This document shows positions 18,448 through 25,764 of a stretch of DNA of 64,000 nt, in pieces. Under the pieces are notes generated by a model. It was not told where the DNA came from. It made no database searches and saw only the letters and a list, made by a program, of their open reading frames with translations. Origin of the DNA: an uncultured Prevotellaceae bacterium (GTDB taxonomy: Bacteria; Bacteroidota; Bacteroidia; Bacteroidales; Bacteroidaceae). Location: NCBI GenBank assembly GCA_900318555.1, contig ONKX01000014.1, forward strand, positions 53,271-117,270, read 5' to 3'. Each line of letters starts with the position of its first letter. Position 1 is the stretch's first letter. Both the position numbers and the translations under genes were made by a program.

Positions 18448-20611
18448 GTTTGGGGTGCACTATCGGAAAGTGCTCGCGACTGTCATTATACACTGGATTG
18501 ATGGCCTTCATACCCATGTCGAAACGCAGGATGAAATAGTCGAAATTCAAGCGGAATCCCAAACCATAGCTGACGGCTATCTGTTTCCAGAATTCTGAAA
18601 ACTTAAACTGTCCGTCCGGAACGTCCTCGTAATCGCGTAAGTTCCATATATTACCAGCATCCACAAACAGCGCACCGTCCAATTTCCAAAACAGGTGGGC
18701 ACGATATTCCATGTTCAGGTCGAGTTTCATGTCACCGATATGGTAAATATAAATTACCTTACCATCCTCGTTGGAAAAGCTTCCCGGACCCAGACTGCGT
18801 ACACTCCATCCACGAACGCTGTTGGCACCACCCGAGAAATAGCTCTTCTCGAAAGGCAGTACGTCACTGTTGCCATAAGGATAGGCTATGCCCAACCCCG
18901 CATGGAACACGAGTTGGCGACGATAGCCTAGCTGAAGGTTACGCGTATAGTCCACATCACCCTTCACGTATTGTGCATAAGCCACATCCAGAAAAGTATA
19001 TTCGCCCTCTTCATTCTTGTGGAATCCAAAGGAGTGAGCCATCAGGTCCAGCAGGTTACCACCCGTCTCGATGTTCGTCTTGATGGCAAATCGACCGTTG
19101 TTATAGCTATAGCGGAAGCCCGTGCGCATAATAAAGAGGTCAGAGTAGTTGATGAGCACCAACGAATTACGCCTCGCGGCATCATCCAGATAGTCTTCCC
19201 TGAACTTGTCGCTAATCCAGGGCATCGAGATGAAATTCAATTCGAGCACGTCTATCTGGTAGCGGTCGTAACGTTGAGGATTGTTCCATTTATAGCGCCA
19301 ACTGGCATTCATCACACGACGCAGAAACTCGGGACGATTCTGCAAATCGTACAGCAACGAGACCTCAGACGATGCGTTGATACGCTGACGGAACGCGTTG
19401 GACAGAAAGGGGGCAATGAATCGTGGGAACGACAAACTCGTCTGCAGGCTGTATTCCAGGAAGTTGGAGTTGGAATAGCCCTCGAGTCCCTTGATGGCCT
19501 CATAGGCTCCGCGCAATTCGACGGAGAACAGTTCGGAACCACGGAAGATGTTACGGTTCTGATAGGTCAACGAGGTGGCAAATCCCAAGTCACCCGCGGT
19601 ATTGGTACCTTCTGGTTGAAACGAAATCGACGATGGTTTGTTGGTGCTTAGCTGGATATCGCAATCGAGCAGCCTCTTTTCGGTGTCTTCCTGGAAACTG
19701 ATGTTCGTATAGCGAATGGCTCCCAAACGTCCGAAATGGTTGTAGGTCGCTTGCTGGTCACTAGCTGAATACAAGTCGCCCGAACGGATGAAGGTATTGT
19801 TGCGTAACACGTTGGGACGCAGGTGGATAACCGTATCGTTGGCATTGCCACTATGGAAACGGATGTCACGGATAGTGTACTGCAGGTGAGTGGTGTCGGT
19901 CACCTGATTGTTGCGGAAACGGTGCAGCACCAGCGTCAGGTCAATACCGGTAGTACCGGGGACAGAGTCAGCCCTGTAAGTGATGAAGTCCTTGTTAAAA
20001 CGGTAATAACCCGTATTGGTCAGCAACTGGGTGATACGCTTGCGCTCATTGTCGAGGGTCTCCAGACTGAAGGTCATCCCACGCTGCAAGCCACGATTCT
20101 CGGGTTTGTCCACCTCCAGAATCTGCGCTATCACCGTATCCTGTATGTCGTAATCGACGTGACGGAGCGAATAAATGGGACCCGGATGAACATTATATAT
20201 AGTACGCAGTTTGCGTCCCTTCGTCGTATTGTCAGCGTCAACCGTCGCACGCAGGTAACCCATATTCTGAATCTGCGCCTGCAGACTCTTGATCGACAAC
20301 AGCGTCTGCACCGAGTCATAGAGCACAGGAGCCTCTCCGATGTTGCGCAACATGCGGTTGACCCACCGCGACGTGTCACGTCCGGAGAGTGAATAGGTAT
20401 AGAGGGGTATCTTGACTGCTGAAAACCATCGAGAATTACCGGTCTGACGGATGTAGTCCCTCATCTCGGTGGTGGTCAGGCCACGAACAGGAGCGTCACT
20501 TTTCACCTGCACCTTATCCAACAGATATTCGCCTTCAGCGACATATTTCGTCTCTGAACACGAGGTCAAAATCACGACCAACAGGGTGCCAATGAAAAAA
20601 AACTGCTTCAT
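18401..20611 (-). CDS. tamL: TamL-type Omp85 outer-membrane lipoprotein
   Basis: A 736-residue protein with a lipoprotein signal (MKQFFFIGTLLVVILTSC) and a start KYVAEGEYLLDKVQV typical of the Bacteroidetes TamL proteins, which are lipidated relatives of TamA. POTRA-like domains (about residues 30-330) precede a 16-strand Omp85 barrel. The L6 loop motif appears as GGANSVRGWSVRSLGPG, and the C-terminus ends in Phe (FAVGLPF). It probably works with a TamB-like protein in outer-membrane assembly. The start at 20611 is chosen over longer forms because it gives the lipobox. Confidence 0.88.
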   Translation of the reverse strand: MKQFFFIGTLLVVILTSCSETKYVAEGEYLLDKVQVKSDAPVRGLTTTEMRDYIRQTGNSRWFSAVKIPLYTYSLSGRDTSRWVNRMLRNIGEAPVLYDSVQTLLSIKSLQAQIQNMGYLRATVDADNTTKGRKLRTIYNVHPGPIYSLRHVDYDIQDTVIAQILEVDKPENRGLQRGMTFSLETLDNERKRITQLLTNTGYYRFNKDFITYRADSVPGTTGIDLTLVLHRFRNNQVTDTTHLQYTIRDIRFHSGNANDTVIHLRPNVLRNNTFIRSGDLYSASDQQATYNHFGRLGAIRYTNISFQEDTEKRLLDCDIQLSTNKPSSISFQPEGTNTAGDLGFATSLTYQNRNIFRGSELFSVELRGAYEAIKGLEGYSNSNFLEYSLQTSLSFPRFIAPFLSNAFRQRINASSEVSLLYDLQNRPEFLRRVMNASWRYKWNNPQRYDRYQIDVLELNFISMPWISDKFREDYLDDAARRNSLVLINYSDLFIMRTGFRYSYNNGRFAIKTNIETGGNLLDLMAHSFGFHKNEEGEYTFLDVAYAQYVKGDVDYTRNLQLGYRRQLVFHAGLGIAYPYGNSDVLPFEKSYFSGGANSVRGWSVRSLGPGSFSNEDGKVIYIYHIGDMKLDLNMEYRAHLFWKLDGALFVDAGNIWNLRDYEDVPDGQFKFSEFWKQIAVSYGLGFRLNFDYFILRFDMGMKAINPVYNDSREHFPIVHPKLSRDFAFHFAVGLPF

Positions 20612-20619
20612 TTTCGAGG

Positions 20620-20627
20620 CAAAGGTA
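20620..20627 (-). promoter_or_regulatory. -7 promoter box of tamL
   Basis: TACCTTTG on the minus strand, 8 nt before the ATG at 20611, so the leader is very short or absent. Confidence 0.5.
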
Positions 20628-20649
20628 CGAAAAAAACTAAACTTTTTCG

Positions 20650-20657
20650 TAATTTTG
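20650..20657 (+). promoter_or_regulatory. -7 promoter box of the RNA methyltransferase gene
   Basis: TAATTTTG, 21 bp before the ATG at 20679, divergent from the tamL promoter. Confidence 0.5.
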
Positions 20658-20678
20658 CACACAAATAATGTAAAAAAC

Positions 20679-21407
20679 ATGATTAGCAAGAACCAAATCA
20701 AGCTGATTCGCTCGCTCGAGCTGAAGAAAAACCGCCGGCGCGAGAACCTTTTCGTGGCCGAAGGGCCAAAGGTCGTAGGTGACCTGTTACAGGCGGGTTA
20801 CGTCCCCCACTCCATCTTTTCAACCACAGTACAGCCTGATGCGCAGCTCATTACCGACGAAGAGCTGCGTCGCATCAGTTTCCTGCAACACCCGCAGGAG
20901 GTACTGGCCCTGTTCCACATTCCGGAACAGTCCTCCGACATCAGCCATCAGCCCTCTTCCCTCGCTTTGGCGCTCGACAGCGTTCAGGACCCCGGCAACG
21001 TAGGAACCATCATCCGCATTGCCGACTGGTTTGGCATCGACACCATCTATTGCTCGCCCGACACCGTCGACATCTATAACCCCAAGGTCGTTCAGGCTAC
21101 CATGGGCAGCATCGCACACGTACATATTATATATTGCGACCTGCTGGAGTTGTTCGCTCACTGCCAATGTCCCGTCTACGGCACCCTGCTTGACGGAAAG
21201 AATATCTACGAACAGCCACTCTCCGCTGATGGCATCATCGTTATGGGCAACGAGGGCAACGGCATTTCCGAGGCCGTCCGCCAACACATCAACCACCGTT
21301 TGCTCATCCCAAACTATCACACGGGCGACCACACCGCAGAAAGCCTCAACGTGGCCATAGCGACAGCCATCACCTGTGCCGAATTCAAGAGGAGGACCAC
21401 CCTATGA
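20679..21407 (+). CDS. TrmH/SpoU-family RNA 2'-O-methyltransferase
   Basis: A 242-residue SPOUT methyltransferase. An N-terminal substrate-binding domain (SLELKKNRRRENLFVAEGPK) leads into the SPOUT core: LDSVQDPGNVGTIIRIADWF (motif 1), IIVMGNEGNGIS (motif 2) and LIPNYHTGDHTAESLNVAIA (motif 3), the last two forming the SAM-binding knot. Whether the target is rRNA or tRNA is not clear. Residues about 85-96 (SSDISHQPSSLALA region), between the two domains, derive from a 7-bp tandem array. It overlaps the next gene by 4 bp. Confidence 0.88.
   Translation: MISKNQIKLIRSLELKKNRRRENLFVAEGPKVVGDLLQAGYVPHSIFSTTVQPDAQLITDEELRRISFLQHPQEVLALFHIPEQSSDISHQPSSLALALDSVQDPGNVGTIIRIADWFGIDTIYCSPDTVDIYNPKVVQATMGSIAHVHIIYCDLLELFAHCQCPVYGTLLDGKNIYEQPLSADGIIVMGNEGNGISEAVRQHINHRLLIPNYHTGDHTAESLNVAIATAITCAEFKRRTTL
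20932..20966 (+). repeat. Intragenic heptad array in the RNA methyltransferase gene
   Basis: Five 7-bp units start at 20932, 20939, 20946, 20953 and 20960. Units two and three are both CATCAGC and the others are CCTCNNN. They fall in the linker between the two domains. The unit type is the same as in the arrays at 21630, 46091 and 63726. Confidence 0.75.
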
Positions 21408-22198
21408 TATTCTATTTCACTGGTACGGGGAATACCCGTTGGGCCGCCCAGCAACTGGCAGAAGCCACCAACGACGAACTGCTATTTATTCCTGACGAAC
21501 TCAGCAAGGGCGACCTCCACTATACGTTGAAAGACGGCGAACGTCTGGGATTCTGCTTTCCCACCCACGGCTGGCAACCGCCACGCATCGTCCGCGAATT
21601 CATCCGCAAAGCCACCTTCACTTTTCAGACATCTTCCGTCAGCCCTCAGCACTCTTACATCTATGCCCTCACAACCTGCGGCGACAACATGGGCTATGCC
21701 ATGCGAATCTTCGATAAAGAACTGGCACAGAAGGGGTCACACACCGATGCACGCTTTGCCATCGTCATGCCCGAATCCAACGTCTGCTTCTCGTTTCTCC
21801 ACCTCGACACCGACGAGAAAGCCCTCCGGAAAGTCAATGACGCCCGCCAGCGCATGACGCATATCTGCCAAGTTGTCACCGAACGCCAGCGCAATATCGA
21901 AGAACTCGTCAAAGGCGCCATTCCCTTTACCTACACCTACGTCATTGGCGGCTATTATAACAAACATCTGATAACGGACAAACATTTCTGGGTCGATGCT
22001 GAGGCCTGCATCCAGTGTGGCCTATGCACCAAACTATGTCCCGTCGACGACATAAAAGGAACACCGCCCGTGTGGCAACACAACGAACGGTGTACGAATT
22101 GTCTGGCCTGTTATCATCACTGTCCCCGTCACGCCATCCATTGGGGCGACATGCAACGCGGACAGTATCTGCTCAGTAAACTCTTGGACCGAAAATAG
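21404..22198 (+). CDS. EFR1-type ferredoxin/flavodoxin-like protein
   Basis: A 264-residue protein. The N-terminal half is flavodoxin-like (MIFYFTGTGNTRWAAQQLAE, with TGTGNT as an FMN phosphate loop). The C-terminal half has two 4Fe-4S clusters, CIQCGLCTKLCPVDDIKG and CTNCLACYHHCP (about residues 203-245). EFR1 proteins are predicted electron carriers of anaerobes; the partner is unknown. Residues about 75-85 (TSSVSPQHSYIY) come from a heptad array. The last 26 bp overlap the convergent YggS gene. Confidence 0.85.
   Translation: MIFYFTGTGNTRWAAQQLAEATNDELLFIPDELSKGDLHYTLKDGERLGFCFPTHGWQPPRIVREFIRKATFTFQTSSVSPQHSYIYALTTCGDNMGYAMRIFDKELAQKGSHTDARFAIVMPESNVCFSFLHLDTDEKALRKVNDARQRMTHICQVVTERQRNIEELVKGAIPFTYTYVIGGYYNKHLITDKHFWVDAEACIQCGLCTKLCPVDDIKGTPPVWQHNERCTNCLACYHHCPRHAIHWGDMQRGQYLLSKLLDRK
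21626..21660 (+). repeat. Intragenic heptad array in the EFR1 gene
   Basis: Units of 7 bp start at 21626, 21633, 21640, 21647 and 21654. In the phase starting at 21630 the units read CATCTTC, CGTCAGC, CCTCAGC and ACTCTTA, the same type as the arrays at 20932 and 63726. Confidence 0.72.
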
Positions 22199-22844
22199 TC
22201 GTCCCGATGCGGACCATCGTCGAACCCTCCTCTACGGCTATCTCGTAGTCGTGGCTCATACCCCACGAACGCTCGCAGAAATAGGGCGCATCGGCAAAAT
22301 AGTGTTCTTTGATTTCGTCAAACAGGCTATGCGCCAATCGGAATTCCGAACGGATCTGTTCCTCGTCGTCCACATATGAAGCCATCATCATCAGTCCACA
22401 GATGCGCACATGCTGCAACTGGCGCCATTCGCCACCGGCCATCAGTTCGCGCAGAGCATCGGGCGTCAGACCGTATTTCGTCTCTTCCTCGGCAATATGG
22501 AGCTCCAATAATACATCGATAACACGATCATTCTTAGCCGCTTGCTTATCAATCTCGCGCAAAAGCTTCAGCGAGTCCACCGCCTCAATCATCGTCACGT
22601 AAGGCGCAATATATTTTACCTTGTTCGTCTGCAGATGACCGATAAAATGCCACTCTATGTCCTTCGGCAGCGTCTCGTGCTTCTGGCGCAGCTCCTGCTC
22701 GTGGCTCTCGCCAAACGTACGCTGACCCTCGGCATAAGCAGCCTCGATATACTCGTTGGGATGATACTTGCTGATGGCCACCAGGCGGACGCCTTGTGGC
22801 AATCGTGACAACACCTCACGCAGATTTCCTTGAACGTCGTACAT
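22173..22844 (-). CDS. YggS/PLPBP family pyridoxal-phosphate homeostasis protein
   Basis: A 223-residue single-domain alanine-racemase-fold protein that binds PLP and buffers its pool. The PLP lysine lies in VRLVAISKYHP (about residue 24). GESHEQELRQK, WHFIGHLQTNKVK and the late SWGMSHDYEIAVEEGSTMVRIGTTIFG (phosphate binding) are all typical. The start at 22844 (MYDVQGNLREVL) is chosen because it follows a heptad array that fills the gap to the previous gene. Confidence 0.93.
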   Translation of the reverse strand: MYDVQGNLREVLSRLPQGVRLVAISKYHPNEYIEAAYAEGQRTFGESHEQELRQKHETLPKDIEWHFIGHLQTNKVKYIAPYVTMIEAVDSLKLLREIDKQAAKNDRVIDVLLELHIAEEETKYGLTPDALRELMAGGEWRQLQHVRICGLMMMASYVDDEEQIRSEFRLAHSLFDEIKEHYFADAPYFCERSWGMSHDYEIAVEEGSTMVRIGTTIFGPRVY

Positions 22845-22850
22845 ATTACG

Positions 22851-22878
22851 TTGAACGTTGAACATTGAACATTGAACG
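22851..22878. repeat. Intercistronic heptad array TTGAACR x4
   Basis: Four 7-bp units at 22851, 22858, 22865 and 22872 (TTGAACG, TTGAACA, TTGAACA, TTGAACG). They fill nearly the whole gap between the DUF4494 stop and the YggS start; on the coding strand the unit is GTTCAAY. Confidence 0.9.
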
Positions 22879-22881
22879 ACG

Positions 22882-23361
22882 TTAGCCTTCAAACTCCGGC
22901 TTGTCGCTTTGCTCCTTCTTAGCGTATTCAAACACATCCATCAGCGTGGTCTCAGCAACGGTGGCAATGACGTAGTCAATCATCGTCGTACCCATCACGC
23001 TCTCGATGTTGTTCACGGCACCCTTCAGCGTTCCGGCCTGCACCAGGTAGTTCACGTTCGAACGTTTCTCCTTCTCCGTCTTCTCGTCGATGGTGATAAA
23101 TTGCAGTTTTGCCTTATACCACTTGTCGGCCATCTCCTCTTCAGAGAAGAAAATCTCCTTATAACTGGCAATCTTGATATCCTCGATAGTAAACTCGCCA
23201 CTGATATAGCTCGACATTTCTTCCATAATGCGGCTCTCGGCCTCTGTAAAGCTCAGGGCGTCCACTACGTAATTCTCCTTTACCTTCTTCTGCAAGCCGT
23301 CCTCCATCACTTTCTCGTAGGCTATCTTGCACTCAAACCAAATTGCTGTTCTTGATCTCAT
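22882..23361 (-). CDS. DUF4494 domain-containing protein
   Basis: A 159-residue protein beginning MRSRTAIWFECKIAYEKVMEDG, with ALSFTEAESRIMEEMSSYISGEF next; this is the DUF4494 family, restricted to Bacteroidetes. It has no signal peptide or membrane segment and mixed alpha/beta content, so it is probably cytoplasmic. The function is unknown. It lies between the pseudokinase and the YggS gene in one apparent operon, with repeat-filled gaps on both sides. Confidence 0.8.
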   Translation of the reverse strand: MRSRTAIWFECKIAYEKVMEDGLQKKVKENYVVDALSFTEAESRIMEEMSSYISGEFTIEDIKIASYKEIFFSEEEMADKWYKAKLQFITIDEKTEKEKRSNVNYLVQAGTLKGAVNNIESVMGTTMIDYVIATVAETTLMDVFEYAKKEQSDKPEFEG

Positions 23362-23391
23362 ATTTTACCTTTTAACTTTTTTACCTTTTTA
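23362..23391. repeat. Short-period repeat filling the pseudokinase-DUF4494 gap
   Basis: The 30-bp gap consists of imperfect 8-10-bp units; on the coding strand they read AAAAGGTA or AAAAAGTTA, ending at the ATG at 23361. The period is less regular than in the heptad arrays. Confidence 0.55.
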
Positions 23392-24627
23392 CTACTTCTG
23401 AATAGCCCTGCTATTCGTGTTCAGCTGTTGTTTCTTCTGATTCGTGATACGCTCAATAATCTCTGTGGCAATGAGCTGCGAACGTTCGGGCGTCAGACCT
23501 GCGTCGGCACCAATCTCACTCTGCGTCTTCATCAGTTCGTCAATGGTTGATTCGCTCTCCGCCATGAATTTCTTCTCGCTATTGCTCATATACTCCTTAT
23601 TATATATCTTCGACAGGATGCGGTCGGCCTCCTTCTCGTAGCGTTTGCGGAATATTTCCTCGGCCTTCGCCTGAAAAGCACGCTGGTCAGCCTCGTCCAT
23701 TACCAGCGAGTCACCATCGCTTGTCACACCCAGTTCTGCCGGGTCGAAACCGTCGTCTATCAGGTCGTCGGTCGGTGTGCGCGGAGCAGGTTTCACAAAC
23801 TCAATAGGCTGAGTTTCAGGGAAATACTCGAAATACAAGCCCACACATATCGCCGTAGCGACCAGGGCAATGACAACGGTCAAGACTGACCTGAAACTCG
23901 CCCGACGCTTCATGATGGCTTTCACCATGTCTGCAGGCGTGTCGAAACGACCCTCGGGAGTCTCGCTGACGGCTTTCTTCAGTGCCGTACGATACTCCAG
24001 CGGCAGGTCGCTCTGGTCATACAGACTGAGCATAAACTTACCGATGCTGTAGATGTCGCAGCGGTCGTCTATCGTACCGCCGTTCAACACCTCGGGAGCC
24101 ACAAACTCGGCGTCGTCACCATAGAACGCCCGCTGATCACTCAGTCCACCATAGAACGAGCCGTGCGTCAGCAACAGCGCACTGTTGTCACCCTTGCGCA
24201 CAAATACCGTCTTCGGCGAGAAGCACACGTGGCGCAAACCCTGCTCGTGCAGATACGTCGTAGCATCCGCCAGCGACGTCAGCACGTTGTCCATGAATCC
24301 CTTCTCGGCCACCACTGCCGGGTTATCCTTCAGCAACTGGTCGAAAGACTGGTAGTTTCCCAATTCCAACTCCAGGCGCGTCACGTCACCCTCGTCGTTC
24401 GTCACGGGCGTAAAGTGCAGCTGGTGTTTGTCCATCAGCGTCTTATTTCGCTCACACTCCGCCTGCAGGGCCTTTGCAAAAGCGATGTTCTGGTTCAGTT
24501 CCGGACGAATGTCCACCACACTACGCCATTTGCCGTCCACCTGCTCACGATAGAAACCGCCTATCGGCAGCATCACCGGATGCTTCTTGCCATCATTCCT
24601 GGCTGCCAGTAACTCTTCGTAATTCAT
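23392..24627 (-). CDS. Membrane-anchored protein-kinase-like protein, probably a pseudokinase
   Basis: A 411-residue protein. Residues about 20-240 resemble the C-lobe layout of a Ser/Thr kinase: a helix ending YLHEQGLRHVCFSPKTVF (131-142), then FVAPEVLNG (APE motif, 175-183) and DDRCDIYSIGKFMLSLY (F helix, 188-203). The catalytic HRD is replaced by RHV, the metal-binding DFG by THGSF, and no N-lobe Walker-like Lys/Gly loop is evident. A single membrane helix follows (247-266), then a C-terminal domain rich in Asp/Glu and Lys (about 290-400). It heads an operon with DUF4494 and YggS. Confidence 0.7.
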   Translation of the reverse strand: MNYEELLAARNDGKKHPVMLPIGGFYREQVDGKWRSVVDIRPELNQNIAFAKALQAECERNKTLMDKHQLHFTPVTNDEGDVTRLELELGNYQSFDQLLKDNPAVVAEKGFMDNVLTSLADATTYLHEQGLRHVCFSPKTVFVRKGDNSALLLTHGSFYGGLSDQRAFYGDDAEFVAPEVLNGGTIDDRCDIYSIGKFMLSLYDQSDLPLEYRTALKKAVSETPEGRFDTPADMVKAIMKRRASFRSVLTVVIALVATAICVGLYFEYFPETQPIEFVKPAPRTPTDDLIDDGFDPAELGVTSDGDSLVMDEADQRAFQAKAEEIFRKRYEKEADRILSKIYNKEYMSNSEKKFMAESESTIDELMKTQSEIGADAGLTPERSQLIATEIIERITNQKKQQLNTNSRAIQK

Positions 24628-24648
24628 GTTTTATTCAGTTTTGATGTG

Positions 24649-24656
24649 CAAAAGTA
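24649..24656 (-). promoter_or_regulatory. -7 promoter box of the pseudokinase operon
   Basis: TACTTTTG on the minus strand, 21 bp before the ATG at 24627. Confidence 0.45.
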
Positions 24657-24762
24657 CACAAAAAAGAATAAAGCACCAAATTTTCGAGCAGCGAACGTAA
24701 TAAATGCTTGCATTTTTTTGCTGAGTCACGAGAAAATCCATCCACAGGGTCGTATCGGGCAA

Positions 24763-24817
24763 TACTTTCGGAGTAATCGAAAATACTCCAAGAGTATTCA
24801 AAATTACTTTCGGAGTA
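24763..24817. repeat. Three 13-bp dyads at exactly 21-bp spacing
   Basis: TACTTTCGGAGTA at 24763, TACTCCAAGAGTA at 24784 and TACTTTCGGAGTA at 24805. The first and third copies are identical, and the middle one resembles their reverse complement (11 of 13). The 21-bp step equals two helical turns. Confidence 0.8.
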
Positions 24818-24911
24818 TTACATTTTAGTGCCGGGCGGTTGAAGGGAAAAAGTGCCGTGCAAACAGGGAGGAAGTGCCTATGGAAAAGGGAGCGAGACGT
24901 AAGGTAAGCGG

Positions 24912-24931
24912 ATTCGGGCGGCCGCCCGAAT
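24912..24931. repeat. Perfect 20-bp GC-rich palindrome
   Basis: The sequence from 24912 to 24931 equals its own reverse complement, centred on GGCGGCCGCC. Part of it (GGGCGGCC) recurs at about 24938. Confidence 0.8.
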
Positions 24932-24996
24932 TAATGTGGGCGGCCGTGCTTATTATTGCGGGCGGGAGGCCTTTCGTTCGAAAATATCCAAATAAA

Positions 24997-25028
24997 TTTG
25001 GTATTTTGCTCACTTATTCGTAACTTTG
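24997..25028 (+). promoter_or_regulatory. Promoter of the cytidylate-kinase-like gene
   Basis: TTTG at 24997 and TAACTTTG at 25021-25028 are exactly 20 bp apart, a full match to the Bacteroidetes consensus. The ATG is 32 bp further on. Confidence 0.75.
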
Positions 25029-25060
25029 CAGGCAGAAACATAAATATTGCAGCAATTATT

Positions 25061-25705
25061 ATGAATAAGAACGAAAGATTTGTTATCACCATCAATCGCG
25101 AACTGGGCAGTGGTGGTCGTACCGTAGGCCGTAAACTGGCCGAGAAGTTAGGTGTGGAATTCTGCGACAAGCTTGTCATCAAGGGCTTGCAAAAGGAGTA
25201 CCACCTCAGCGTCGAGGAAATCGAGAGACAGAAGGGCGAGAGCAGTTCCTGGTGGACTGAGGTCAAGCGCGCCCTGAACGTTGCCCCAGGCATGGTCGGC
25301 AGCGTGGCCTATGCTGAAGCCATGAACAATGAAGGCATGTATCCCCCCACCACCAAGGAGATGTTCCAGACGGAGACAAGGATGTTGCAGGACATTGCCG
25401 AACAGGAGTCGCTCGTTGTCGCCGGACGCTCTGGATTCTACGTATTCCGCAACCACCCCAACCACCTGAACATCCTCATCCAAGCATCCATGCCCTTCCG
25501 CGTGGAGCGCGTCATGCGCAAGCAGGGACTCACCGAGGACGAGGCTCGCAAGACCATCGAGCAGGTGGACCAGATGCGTGAGAGCTACGTCAAGAAATAT
25601 ACCAACACCTCACGCTACGACACCCGCAACTACGACCTCGTGATGACCGCTGACGGCAAGACCGAGGACGAACTGGTGGCCGACATCTTGAAGTTCATCG
25701 GTTGA
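25061..25705 (+). CDS. Cytidylate-kinase-like family protein
   Basis: A 214-residue P-loop protein. The nucleotide-binding start is FVITINRELGSGGRTVGRKLAEKLG (Gly-rich loop at about residues 15-22), followed by FCDKLVIKG and a late VVAGRSGFYVF strand. These match the cytidylate-kinase-like family that is separate from classical Cmk. It may be a nucleoside or nucleotide kinase, but the substrate cannot be inferred. The ATG at 25061 is preferred to a longer in-frame form because it follows a complete promoter. Confidence 0.82.
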   Translation: MNKNERFVITINRELGSGGRTVGRKLAEKLGVEFCDKLVIKGLQKEYHLSVEEIERQKGESSSWWTEVKRALNVAPGMVGSVAYAEAMNNEGMYPPTTKEMFQTETRMLQDIAEQESLVVAGRSGFYVFRNHPNHLNILIQASMPFRVERVMRKQGLTEDEARKTIEQVDQMRESYVKKYTNTSRYDTRNYDLVMTADGKTEDELVADILKFIG

Positions 25706-25764
25706 AGCTCACTATCAAAGGATACAGCACCCTCACCGAGGATGCTATCTATACCACACCTTAA

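Larger units (their letters stand above)
24657..24996. other. Gene-free region with dyads, a 20-bp palindrome and AGTGCC repeats
   Basis: This is the only long gene-free stretch. Its left part is AT-rich. The centre carries three 13-bp dyads at a 21-bp period, and AGTGCC recurs at 24825, 24851 and 24873. The right part is GC-rich, with the palindrome at 24912-24931 and a further GGGCGGCCG at about 24938. I see no convincing protein or known RNA fold here. It could be a degenerate repeat element or a regulatory region. Confidence 0.6.
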
